From JACKII01 sp965222315 (GTDB lineage Bacteria; Pseudomonadota; Alphaproteobacteria; Bin95): a DNA stretch of 64,000 bases. The stretch is taken from assembly GCA_965222315.1 (NCBI GenBank), contig OZ244951.1:2914001-2978000 (forward strand). Reading direction: 5' to 3'. The notes beneath the pieces were generated by a model that worked only from the letters and a program-made list of their open reading frames with translations, was not told the origin of the DNA and did not search any database. Made by a program: the position numbers and the translations under genes. This document shows positions 42,776-50,794 of this stretch, piece by piece (the first letter of the stretch is position 1; each line of letters begins with the position of its first letter).

Positions 42776-44268
42776 GCCAGATACCGACCCAATGGGAATT
42801 AGAGGCTGACGTGATCGTCGTCGGCTTTGGCGGGGCGGGCTTTGCGGCCTCCGTCGCAGCCCACGATGCGGGCGCGGACGTGCTGATCCTGGAGAAAGCG
42901 CCCGAAGGCCAGCATGGCGGCAATACCAAGGTCGCGGGCCAAGGCTATCTCAACACCTCTGATCCTATCGAGGCTGCCAAGTACCTCCGCGCCCTCTGCG
43001 GCCCGCACACGGTGCCGGAGGAGATGGTGCTGGTCTGGGCGGACGAGATGTGCCGCAACAATGACTGGCTCGCCAGCCTGGGCGCTGACCCGCAGGAACA
43101 CCAGCACCAGCCGGTCGGTATCGAGTTCCCCGACCTGCCCGGCGCTTTCTCCACTCACAAGTTCCACGATGGCCCCAAATACGGCTACTCACTCACCTGG
43201 AAACGCTTCGAAAGCCTGGTGCGCGAGCGCCCGATCCGTATCGAATTCGAGACCCCCGGCCGGGAACTGATCCAGGACAGCGCAAACGGCGAAATCCGCG
43301 GGATCTGGGCTGAGCGGGCGGATGGCACGCGCCTCGCGGTCAAAGCGCGAAAGGCGGTGGTCCTCACCTGCGGCGGCTTCGAGAACAATCAGGAGATGAT
43401 CCGCAACTACCTGCCGGGCGTGCCGTACTGCTACACCTCCGGCAGTCCGTACAACACCGGCGACGGCATTTCCATGGGTCTGAGCGTTGGGGCAGACCTC
43501 TGGCACATGAACAACTACGCCGGGCCTTCCATGGCGCTGAAGGTGCCGGAGGTGCCGACCTCGCTCTCCATGCAGTCGCTGCACTATTCCAAGGAGATTC
43601 CGGGCGGCATGATCATCGTCGGACCGGATGGCCAGCGCTTCACGGACGAGAAATACCATACCCGCCATGGCAAGGTGCCGAAGAACGGAGTCTGGCTGCC
43701 GCTGGCCACCCCGTGCCCCATGTTCATGATCGTGGACCACAAAAATTTCAGCGCCGGGCCATTGTATGATGGCCACCCGAGCCACGGCTGGACCCAGATC
43801 GTCGAGCAGCCGGCGTGGAGCGCCGACAACAGCGCCGAGGTCGCCAAGGGCTGGATCAAGAAGGGCGATACCCTGGCGGACCTAGCCGTCCAAATTGACG
43901 TCGACGCAGCCGCGCTGGAGGCCTCCGTCATCCAATGGAACGCCATGGTGGAGACCGGCGAGGACACCGAATTCGGCCGCACCAAAATGTTCGAGGGCTT
44001 CGGTGAAGGTCCCTACTACGCGGTGGAACTTTCCCCCTCCATGCTGAACACCCAGGGCGGCCCCCGCCGCAATGAACATGCGGAAATCGTCCGCCCGAAC
44101 GGCCAGCCTATCGGGCGGCTGTATTCGGCAGGGGAACTGGGCTCGATCTATAGCTACCTGTACCAGGGCACCGGAAATATCGGCGAATGCCTCGCCTTCG
44201 GCCGTATCGCCGGCCGGAATGCAGCGGGCCTGAACGATTGGTCCAATACAGGCCAGGGCGCCGCCTAA
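42772..44268 (+). CDS. FAD-dependent oxidoreductase, fumarate reductase/TcuA type
   Basis: The 498-residue flavoprotein opens with DVIVVGFGGAGFAASVAAHDAG and GGNTKVAGQGYLNT, has VVLTCGGFENNQEMI, and ends with RLYSAGELGSIYSYLYQGTGNIGECLAFGRIAGRNAA. These are the FAD-binding and capping elements of the succinate dehydrogenase/fumarate reductase flavoprotein family. Its coupling to a D-2-hydroxyacid dehydrogenase suggests oxidation or reduction of an unsaturated or hydroxy acid; the acid is unknown. It is a distant paralogue of the gene at 31924. Confidence 0.88.
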   Translation: MSQIPTQWELEADVIVVGFGGAGFAASVAAHDAGADVLILEKAPEGQHGGNTKVAGQGYLNTSDPIEAAKYLRALCGPHTVPEEMVLVWADEMCRNNDWLASLGADPQEHQHQPVGIEFPDLPGAFSTHKFHDGPKYGYSLTWKRFESLVRERPIRIEFETPGRELIQDSANGEIRGIWAERADGTRLAVKARKAVVLTCGGFENNQEMIRNYLPGVPYCYTSGSPYNTGDGISMGLSVGADLWHMNNYAGPSMALKVPEVPTSLSMQSLHYSKEIPGGMIIVGPDGQRFTDEKYHTRHGKVPKNGVWLPLATPCPMFMIVDHKNFSAGPLYDGHPSHGWTQIVEQPAWSADNSAEVAKGWIKKGDTLADLAVQIDVDAAALEASVIQWNAMVETGEDTEFGRTKMFEGFGEGPYYAVELSPSMLNTQGGPRRNEHAEIVRPNGQPIGRLYSAGELGSIYSYLYQGTGNIGECLAFGRIAGRNAAGLNDWSNTGQGAA

Positions 44269-44277
44269 CCGTGGACA

Positions 44278-45195
44278 CTAGGGCAGAAACCAATCCGGCC
44301 GGTCCGTCGTGATGACATCCACGCCAAGCGACAGGACCGGCTCGATTTCATCCCGCTGGCGGATTGTCCAAACACCGGCTTGCAACCCCAACGCCTTCGC
44401 TTCCGCCAGGCTAGTGGACGTCAGGTCCTGCCAATAGGCCGACCACGCATTGCCGCCCGCAGCCTTTATCATCTGCGGGACGGAACCGCCAAAGTCATCC
44501 ACATCGAACGGCGCGGTCCAGGACGAGCAGCCGGACTGTCCCGCACCCACATTATCCAGCCATTCCCGCTCCGCTGACAGAAAGCCGGTTCTCAGGCCAG
44601 GGGCCAGGCGCTGCGCCAGATAGAGCGCGGGCCAATAAAAGCTGATCAATGTCGCCTGCTGAATCAGGTCAGACACCATCAATTCCCTCACCACTAGCCG
44701 GGTTAACGCGCTGGGGTCTGAAGCCTGCTCCACATCTGCCGGCGCCAGTTTTAATTCCACCCAAAGCTGAAAGCCTGCCGGTCCACTAGTACTCACCAAG
44801 TCCAGAACCTCGCCGAGCGTTGGGATGCGTGCTCCATCGGCCGGCTCATAGTCCGGATACCGGCTGCAATAGGCGCTGCCGGGCGCAAGCCTGCCAATGT
44901 CATAGGATTGCACCTCCGCCAGCGTCATATCCCGGATGGCCGGCCCGCTGTCCTCGATCCACCGCCCGTTCCGCCGCGCCCATTCGGGAGACAGGCGGTA
45001 GTCATGATGCACCACGACCGTACCATCTCTCGTCAGGTGCAGATCGAACTCAATCCCATCCGCGCCGCACTTTATGGCCCGCCGGAACGCCGCCAGGGTG
45101 TTCTCAGGCGCCAAGCCAGACGCGCCGCGATGCGCAATGACTGCTGGTTTTGCCACGTGATAATCCCAAGCCAATTCCGGGAGGCACTGCTCCAT
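44278..45195 (-). CDS. Glycerophosphodiester phosphodiesterase
   Basis: The roughly 305-residue enzyme has the GDPD motifs VIAHRGASGLAPENTLAAFR, ADGIEFDLHLTRDGTVVVHHD (metal ligands Glu/Asp and His), LWVELKL and the terminal VITTDRPDW. It releases glycerol-3-phosphate from deacylated phospholipids. The frame is open to 45324; I chose the ATG at 45195 because the extra N-terminal residues are not family-like, though an earlier start is possible. No signal peptide is evident in this form. Its stop is 9 bp from the convergent flavoprotein stop. Confidence 0.88.
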   Translation of the reverse strand: MEQCLPELAWDYHVAKPAVIAHRGASGLAPENTLAAFRRAIKCGADGIEFDLHLTRDGTVVVHHDYRLSPEWARRNGRWIEDSGPAIRDMTLAEVQSYDIGRLAPGSAYCSRYPDYEPADGARIPTLGEVLDLVSTSGPAGFQLWVELKLAPADVEQASDPSALTRLVVRELMVSDLIQQATLISFYWPALYLAQRLAPGLRTGFLSAEREWLDNVGAGQSGCSSWTAPFDVDDFGGSVPQMIKAAGGNAWSAYWQDLTSTSLAEAKALGLQAGVWTIRQRDEIEPVLSLGVDVITTDRPDWFLP

Positions 45196-45349
45196 ACCAT
45201 GGCGGTACCCCACCGGAAGTAAGAACCTCGGCGAAGAATAGTGCAAAAGCCTGCGCCCGACCTCTTTCGAGGACATAACGAAAAACACAAACACTCGGAT
45301 CATGCATGGTTTAGCGGGATTCACGGACGCATCTGACTGTCCGGAGAAT

Positions 45350-45425
<76 letters not shown>

Positions 45426-45549
45426 TTAGACATTACGTCTTCACCAAGGGTGCACCGCCCGACTGGTCCCGGCGATGCAGGCGCACCTTATGGCCGGACG
45501 GCCGGGTTCAAGTCAAGAGGATATCGTGCGCAATTTCCCTGCTGAACCT

Positions 45550-47106
45550 CTAGGCGCGGCGTTGGGCCAGCCCCAATAACCAGGCGGGCAGGATGGCGAA
45601 GGCGAACACCGCCGCCAGCGCCAGGAAACAGTCCTGGAAGGCAAAGCTCTCCGCCTGAGCCAACACCACATCGCTGAGATAGGACAATGCAATGCCTTCG
45701 CGCACGCCATCGCTCAATCCCGTCTGAGCCAGCATGTCCGCCACGCCGGAAAGCATCGCCGCGCTGGCGCTGTTCCCTGCGGTCTGCGTTGCCATCAGCG
45801 CATCGCCATGGACGGAGGTCTGCATCACCAGCCAGACGACAATGAGATTGGTGCCGCTCGCCCCGCCCAATTGCCGGATGAAGTTCATGTTGCCGGACCC
45901 CTTGGGCAGTTCAGCCGGCGTCAGCGCGCTGAGGGCCGTCGAGGAGAGCGACGGCAGGATAAAGCCCAGTCCCGCCCGGCTGATCACCGCCCAGAGGGCA
46001 AAGGTCCAGAATGGCGTATTGACGTCGCTGGTCATCATCAGCGCGGTACCAAGCGCGAAGGCCGCCAGGCCGGACATCACCATCAGATAGCCGGGAATCC
46101 TGTCCGCCAGCCGCCCGGTGAACGGTAGCATCGCCGCCAATACCAACGCGGCGGGCGCCATCACGGCGCCGGCCCGGGTGGCGGTGTAGCCCTGCACCTC
46201 CTGTACGAACACCGGAATGACGTAAGTGGAGCCGAAATTGCCCGCCCCGAACACGAACGCCACGAACACGGCGGCGGAGAACACGGGATTGCGGAACAGT
46301 TGCACCGCGAGCAATGGCCCATCCAGCCGGATCTGCCACCAGACGAAAACCGCGCCGGAAAGCACGCCGGTGCCAAGCATGGTCAGCACATGGTCGGAAC
46401 TCCAGCCATAGCGCGGCCCGTGCGCCAGGCCGGTCATGATGCAGAACAGGGCGAAACAGAGCAGACCATAGCCAGTCCAGTCGAAGCGCGGCATGCGCTC
46501 GCCCCGCGGCGGGTTCGGCATGATGAGGAGACCGCCAATCATGGCCAGCCCGACGAACGGCAGCGGCAGCAGGAACATCGCCCGCCAGTTGAACGTGTCG
46601 ATGAGGAAGCCCGCCACCGTCGGCCCCAGCCCCGGTGCCAGCACCACGCCCGTACCGAAGATGCCCATGGCAAGCCCTCGCTTGTCCGGCGGAAACACCT
46701 GGAAGATCGTCACCATGACCAGAGGCTGGACGATCCCCGCGGCAAAACCCTGCATCACCCGGCCAACGATCAGGAATTCCATTGATGGCGCGGTTGCCGA
46801 GACCATCGAACCGACGGCGAACACGATCAAGGTCATGGTGAATGCCAGCCGCTGCCCCAATGCGGCGATCATCCATGCGTTGAGCAATTGGCTCGCCGTC
46901 ATGGTGGCGAGGAAGGCGGTTGCCATCCACTGCGCCTGGTCCTGGCCGATGCCGAAGGCGCCCATCACATGGGGCACGGCGACATTGACCAGCGTCGCGC
47001 TCATCATCATGGCCGCAGCGCCGCTCAGGCCGACGACCGCCACGAACCAGCGATAGTTCGGGCCGAAGCGCGCGAACAGGTCGTCGATGGTTTCGGTCGC
47101 TAACAT
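45550..47106 (-). CDS. DHA2-family MFS multidrug exporter (EmrB/QacA-like)
   Basis: The 518-residue inner-membrane protein has about 14 hydrophobic helices. It carries the DHA2 motifs: NVAVPHVMGAFGIGQDQAQWMATAFLA in helix 1-2, the LIVGRVMQGFAAGIVQPL segment, and the motif C-like GPTVAGFLIDTFNWRAMFLL that marks drug/H+ antiporters. The ATG at 47106 is preferred over the long upstream extension to 47292, which would be non-hydrophobic. A partner EmrA-type membrane fusion protein is not adjacent. The substrate is unknown. Confidence 0.9.
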   Translation of the reverse strand: MLATETIDDLFARFGPNYRWFVAVVGLSGAAAMMMSATLVNVAVPHVMGAFGIGQDQAQWMATAFLATMTASQLLNAWMIAALGQRLAFTMTLIVFAVGSMVSATAPSMEFLIVGRVMQGFAAGIVQPLVMVTIFQVFPPDKRGLAMGIFGTGVVLAPGLGPTVAGFLIDTFNWRAMFLLPLPFVGLAMIGGLLIMPNPPRGERMPRFDWTGYGLLCFALFCIMTGLAHGPRYGWSSDHVLTMLGTGVLSGAVFVWWQIRLDGPLLAVQLFRNPVFSAAVFVAFVFGAGNFGSTYVIPVFVQEVQGYTATRAGAVMAPAALVLAAMLPFTGRLADRIPGYLMVMSGLAAFALGTALMMTSDVNTPFWTFALWAVISRAGLGFILPSLSSTALSALTPAELPKGSGNMNFIRQLGGASGTNLIVVWLVMQTSVHGDALMATQTAGNSASAAMLSGVADMLAQTGLSDGVREGIALSYLSDVVLAQAESFAFQDCFLALAAVFAFAILPAWLLGLAQRRA

Positions 47107-47225
47107 GCGGTCATAACGGCGTGAGGCTTGGACCCTGCGGCTTGGCGGAGGCCGGAAAGCGCCGGACATAACGGGGAAGCAGCGAACAGGTATCGTGCGC
47201 GCTGAAAATAGCGAGAAAACTGGCG

Positions 47226-47589
47226 ATGAAAGCGGTTCAGCACGGATTGTTGGCGATCGTTCTGGCTTGCTGCCTGGGCGCGGCAGCCGCATCGGAGACC
47301 TGTATCCTCACCGCAAAGGAGGCCTACGGCAAGGCCCGTTCCGGCGGCGAGATGCCGGTGGACGTCCGCTCGGCCCGGGAATGGCGGCAGGCTGGGGTGC
47401 CGGCTTACGGCGCCCGTCGCCCTCATCTGCGCCAGCGACCGCCGTTCGGCCTACACCCGGCAACACCTGAAGCAGTCAGGCTTCACAAATGTCAGCGATG
47501 TGTCCGAGGGCATGGCCGGCAGAGAGTTCGGCCTCGGCTGGCGGAACCAGGACCTCCCTTTGGATTATGGCGCGACGTCCGTTAGCTAG
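47226..47589 (+). pseudogene. Rhodanese-domain gene with internal deletion and frameshift
   Basis: The first frame encodes a signal peptide and the beginning of a rhodanese domain (ETCILTAKEAYGKA, MPVDVRSAREWRQAGVP). Thereafter the family sequence continues in another frame from about 47416: PVALICASDRRSAYTR, SGFTNVSDVSEGMAG, GLGWRNQDLPLDYG, stop at 47587. Roughly 35-45 codons that normally lie between these parts are missing. The active-site loop begins ICAS. The gene is therefore broken by a deletion that also shifted the frame. Its last 50 bp are repeated at 48543-48590. Confidence 0.75.
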
Positions 47590-48340
47590 CGCAGGCTTCG
47601 CCCGCCGGTTTTGACGCGCGTCGGCGTCGGCGCACAGCCGCTGCAGCACCAAGGCCGACTACTGGCCCGAGCAAAAGCACGCCCGCCGGCAAAGGTACGG
47701 CTGACACCGCGACAGATGTCCCTCCGCCGGACTTGCCGTTTTCCGCAGTGAGCAAACTGCCGCCCGCCAAACTACCGTTACCGCCGATGGATTGAGCAAA
47801 TATGCCGTAGCCACCACTACCACCGCCACTACCAAGCGACTGTGCAACGATGCCAATACCACCGTTACCGCCACTCCCGCCGATAGCCCCTGCAGTGATG
47901 CCATTGCCACCGCTACCACCGCTACGGACGATGGTGTGCGCCATGACGCCTTTGCCATGGCTGCCGCCAATCGGCTGGGCCAGAATGCCCCCACCGCCGC
48001 CGGCGACAGCCAAGGTTGCTCGCTCAACGGGTGCAATAGGCCGAATATCCGTTACAGTTATCGTGTTGATGGTGATCCGCTTGGCCGTAATTGGCTTCAA
48101 CGACCTAGCGTTCTGCATGATTTTGCGATGGGAAGTCGATTGCTGCGCCGCATTTCCACGCGATGGTGCAGAGAGCGCACGCCAGCCAAACGAATCCCAA
48201 CTGATCCGAGACTGAATCTGATTCGACGACAATTGCGTCTGGCCACTTTGGATTAGGTTATTTGGATTTACCGGAACAACAACTGCGTTCGCAGGCCCAG
48301 CAATCAATCCCACCACAGCAAAAAGCAAAAATCCGCGCAT
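47582..48340 (-). CDS. Glycine-rich secreted protein with VPLPAG-type C-terminal sorting signal
   Basis: The 252-residue product starts at 48340 (GGAGAG box upstream) with a signal peptide (MRGFLLFAVVGLIAGPANA). The middle is Gly/Ser-rich with repeated GGSGGNGG and AQSxGG stretches. The C-terminus has SAVPLPAGVLLLGPVVGLGAAAAVRRRRR: short motif, hydrophobic helix, basic tail, the layout of PEP-CTERM/VPLPA-CTERM sorting signals cut by an exosortase. No exosortase gene is in the window. Signal peptide and tail resemble those of the neighbour at 48630, while the middle regions do not. Confidence 0.72.
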   Translation of the reverse strand: MRGFLLFAVVGLIAGPANAVVVPVNPNNLIQSGQTQLSSNQIQSRISWDSFGWRALSAPSRGNAAQQSTSHRKIMQNARSLKPITAKRITINTITVTDIRPIAPVERATLAVAGGGGGILAQPIGGSHGKGVMAHTIVRSGGSGGNGITAGAIGGSGGNGGIGIVAQSLGSGGGSGGYGIFAQSIGGNGSLAGGSLLTAENGKSGGGTSVAVSAVPLPAGVLLLGPVVGLGAAAAVRRRRRASKPAGEACAS

Positions 48341-48488
48341 GAGTCTCTCTCCATCGCCCACAAAAAGCAACCCATAGTGCTTTTCAACAATGAATTACAA
48401 ATACGATCATATTCAAGGTACCGCAATGTGCAAGCCAAGGCGTGGAGACCGGCCGCTAAAAATGACCTTGCCTAGACAAGACAACAGG

Positions 48489-48530
48489 TTAACGTTCCAA
48501 AAATTCCGTCTCCATGAACGCGATCTCGAA
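48489..48530 (-). pseudogene. Detached copy of the cupin gene 3' end
   Basis: Read on the minus strand, 14 codons encode FEIAFMETEFLER and a TAA stop; the intact cupin gene (49552-49593) ends FEFAFMETEFLER. Five of the six codon differences are synonymous. No start or other cupin sequence is present here, so this is a remnant of a second cupin gene or of a duplication. Confidence 0.8.
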
Positions 48531-48542
48531 ACCTCAAGCCCC

Positions 48543-48590
48543 GGCCGGCGGAACCAGAGCCTCCCTTTGGACCGGTGCGACGTCCGTTAG
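48543..48590 (+). pseudogene. Detached copy of the rhodanese gene 3' end
   Basis: These 48 bp match the last 50 bp of the rhodanese pseudogene (47536-47585) closely, sharing GGCGGAACCAG, CCTCCCTTTGGA and GCGACGTCCGTTAG. It lies 12 bp after the cupin remnant, so the two tails are joined at one breakpoint. Confidence 0.8.
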
Positions 48591-48629
48591 ACGCCGGTTC
48601 GCTCGGCGCGGTCCGTCAGATGCTGGTCG

Positions 48630-49418
48630 TTAGGCGCCCACCTTGCCCACGGGATTTGCCGCGCGGCGCCGTTGACGCACCGCTACGGCAGCGCCGACGG
48701 CGAGCACCGGCCCGAACAACAGCAGGCCAGCAGGCACGGGCACGGCGGCGGGACCAACAGATGAGTTGTTGCTGGCTGTGCCGTCGTCCCAGGCGAGCGG
48801 CTCGAAGTCAGCGGCTTCGCCGGTATCCGCCAGCGCGAGACTGGCTTCCAAATCGAATACGAACACCTCGTCGAAATGGCCGCCGCCGGTATTGCCGGTC
48901 AGCCCAATCTGGTCGCTGTCGAGCATAATGCTGCTGATCCGCTCGAGAATCGGAGGGAAAAGATCGACGGTGATGAACGTGTCAAAAATACCGGCACCAT
49001 AAAGATAACTGTAGTAAGGGTCGAAGTCCGGATTGTAGCCCGTGTATTCCTCGACCTTGATGTTCATCTCCGGAATTTCAAAGGCTTTGCCAATTGCGGG
49101 ATTGTCCAAAGCAAACCCTAGATTGTCGAACAACAGGTGCGTTTCGTACTGGGTATATAGCTGCCAAGCCGGCGCTTTGTCGTAGGAGTGCTCGGCAGTG
49201 ACGCCGAACAGTCCGGTGACGTTGGCGGTTTGGTAGGCGCCAACCTGCGGGTGCTGGCTTCCCCACACCCTATCCCAGCCGAACGCATACCGGTCACCGT
49301 ATTTGACCGAACTGTTCGCCGAATCGACGGTCGCGATATACCGGTCTTCCGCGAACACAACCGCTTTGGCGGGTGCGGCAGCCAGCATGAGCGCTGCGAA
49401 CATCAACAAAAACCGCAT
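48630..49418 (-). CDS. Secreted protein with VPVPAG-type C-terminal sorting signal
   Basis: The 262-residue protein starts at 49418 with a signal peptide (MRFLLMFAALMLAAAPAKA). It has a non-repetitive globular middle rich in aromatic and acidic residues (YGDRYAFGWDRVWG, GYNPDFDPYYSYLYG), consistent with a beta-sandwich. It ends with AAVPVPAGLLLFGPVLAVGAAVAVRQRRR, a PEP-CTERM/VPLPA-like sorting tail. The leader before the ATG also matches that of the gene at 47582. The two genes are tandem relatives whose central parts differ completely. Confidence 0.75.
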   Translation of the reverse strand: MRFLLMFAALMLAAAPAKAVVFAEDRYIATVDSANSSVKYGDRYAFGWDRVWGSQHPQVGAYQTANVTGLFGVTAEHSYDKAPAWQLYTQYETHLLFDNLGFALDNPAIGKAFEIPEMNIKVEEYTGYNPDFDPYYSYLYGAGIFDTFITVDLFPPILERISSIMLDSDQIGLTGNTGGGHFDEVFVFDLEASLALADTGEAADFEPLAWDDGTASNNSSVGPAAVPVPAGLLLFGPVLAVGAAVAVRQRRRAANPVGKVGA

Positions 49419-49551
49419 TAGACTCTCTCCATTGCCTTCAGCCAACAAAAGATACCATTTTGATACATTACATATTCATGTTTTTCGAAACATCACCCGT
49501 ATTATGGTAGGCAACCTCAAATAAAATCGATTCCGGAAGCACATCAATGAA

Positions 49552-49860
49552 TTAGCGTTCCAAAAACTCCGTCTCCATAAAGGCGAATTCGAAGTCGTTG
49601 CCGTTCAGCACGTCGTGTTCCACGCCGGCCTCGCGGAAATACGGCACCCCGTGTTTCAGTTCGGCGCGGGTGACCTTGCCCTCGCCATCGACCAGTTCCA
49701 GGAACCCGTCCATCAGCGGCACGACCACATAATCATACTCATGCCGATGCCAGCCGGTGGCGTCGCCGCGCTTCGGGAAGCGCCACTCGGTGACGCGGGT
49801 GCGGGGGTTGTCGATAAAGACGGTAGGCACCGCGCCCGCGGTTTTCGCTGAATCGCACAT
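49552..49860 (-). CDS. Cupin-domain protein
   Basis: The 102-residue single-domain cupin has the metal-binding motif WHRHEYDYVVVPL (G-x5-HxH-x4-E-like, about 37-49) and the second motif PYFREAGVEHDVLNG with its His. Metal-dependent dioxygenase, isomerase or sensor roles are possible; there is no DNA-binding domain. The ATG at 49860 has a GAGAGA box. It follows the SDR gene by 16 bp on the same strand, so both are probably one transcript. Its final 14 codons have a second copy at 48489. Confidence 0.88.
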   Translation of the reverse strand: MCDSAKTAGAVPTVFIDNPRTRVTEWRFPKRGDATGWHRHEYDYVVVPLMDGFLELVDGEGKVTRAELKHGVPYFREAGVEHDVLNGNDFEFAFMETEFLER

Positions 49861-49876
49861 TACAGGTGTCTCTCTC

Positions 49877-50632
49877 TTAGTAAGTCGCCCGGCCGCCGGA
49901 AATGTCGAACACGCCGCCAGTGGTAAAGCCGTTTTCTTCCGACGCCATCCAGCAGACCATGGCCGCCACTTCCTCCACCAGCACAAAGCGGCCGCGCGGA
50001 ATCTTGGATAGCATCATGTTGATATGGGTCTCGCTCATCTGCTCGAAAATGCGGGTCTTCGCTGCCGCGGGCGTGATGCAGTTTACGGCGATATCGTAGT
50101 CGGCCAGTTCCTTGCCCAGCGACTTGGTGAGGCCGATAACCCCGGCCTTTGCCGTGGAATAGGCAGCGGCATTGGCATTGCCTTCCTTGCCAGCGATGGA
50201 GGCGATGTTGACCACGCGGCCGTAGTTCTGGCCGATCATTTGGGGGATAACCGCCCGGCAGCAGTAGAACACGGCGTTCATGTCCAGTTCGATCACCCGC
50301 CGCCACTGATCGACGGGATACTCCCAGGTGGTCGCGTTCGGTCCCGTGATGCCGGCATTGTTCACCAGAACGTGGATCGAACCGAATGCATCGTCCGATT
50401 CCGCCACCGCTACATCGATAGCATCCACATCGGTCACATCGACGACGTGCGCATAGACCTTGTCGCCGAACTCGGCGGCAGCCTTGGCGAGTTCGTTCCC
50501 ATCACGGTCCCACATGGAAACATTCGCGCCGCTTGCCACCAGGCGCCTTGTGATGGCGAGGCCGAAGCCCTGCGCCGCGCCGGTGACGACCGCGTGACGG
50601 CCTTCAAGGTTGATTGTGTTCTGCTGGGCCAT
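49877..50632 (-). CDS. SDR-family NAD(P)-dependent oxidoreductase
   Basis: The 251-residue enzyme is a classical SDR: VVTGAAQGFGLAITRRL cofactor motif, VNNAGITGP, the catalytic Ser in NIASIAGKEG, and Tyr-Lys in AAYSTAKAGVIGLTKSL. It probably reduces a 3-oxoacyl thioester or a sugar/steroid-like ketone; the FabG-like annotation should be taken as family level only. The start at 50632 (MAQQNTINLEGRHAVV) fits the family. It is cotranscribed with the cupin gene. Confidence 0.93.
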   Translation of the reverse strand: MAQQNTINLEGRHAVVTGAAQGFGLAITRRLVASGANVSMWDRDGNELAKAAAEFGDKVYAHVVDVTDVDAIDVAVAESDDAFGSIHVLVNNAGITGPNATTWEYPVDQWRRVIELDMNAVFYCCRAVIPQMIGQNYGRVVNIASIAGKEGNANAAAYSTAKAGVIGLTKSLGKELADYDIAVNCITPAAAKTRIFEQMSETHINMMLSKIPRGRFVLVEEVAAMVCWMASEENGFTTGGVFDISGGRATY

Positions 50633-50685
50633 GGGTGCTCGCTCTGGGTTCGCCAAAATCTATTCGTAGCTTTACCTGCTTCCTC

Positions 50686-50791
50686 TCACCCTGAGTAGCC
50701 CCGGCAATCGGCCGAGGTGTATCGAAGGGCGCGGCCGCACCCGATCCTCCCATACGCGCTCGCGAGCATTCGTCAGGACAGGACAGGGTGA
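50686..50791. repeat. Dispersed intergenic repeat with inverted ends (TCACCCTG...CAGGGTGA)
   Basis: TCACCCTGAGTAGC begins at 50686 and CAGGGTGA ends at 50791, giving inverted termini, with TATCGAAGGGC inside. The outline matches the shorter element at 24671. It fills most of the gap between the MBL-fold hydrolase and the SDR gene. Confidence 0.6.
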
Positions 50792-50794
50792 CGT

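Noticed and set aside
31924..44268. One of the two fumarate-reductase-like flavoproteins as the missing NadB
   Set aside because: NadB belongs to the same superfamily, but both proteins look closer to TcuA-type dehydrogenases, lie far from nadAC, and lack the nadA-type operator upstream.
47536..48590. att sites of an integrated mobile element
   Set aside because: The repeated gene tails could mimic attL/attR, but no integrase is present and both flanks (cupin and rhodanese) are duplicated, which a tandem duplication explains better.
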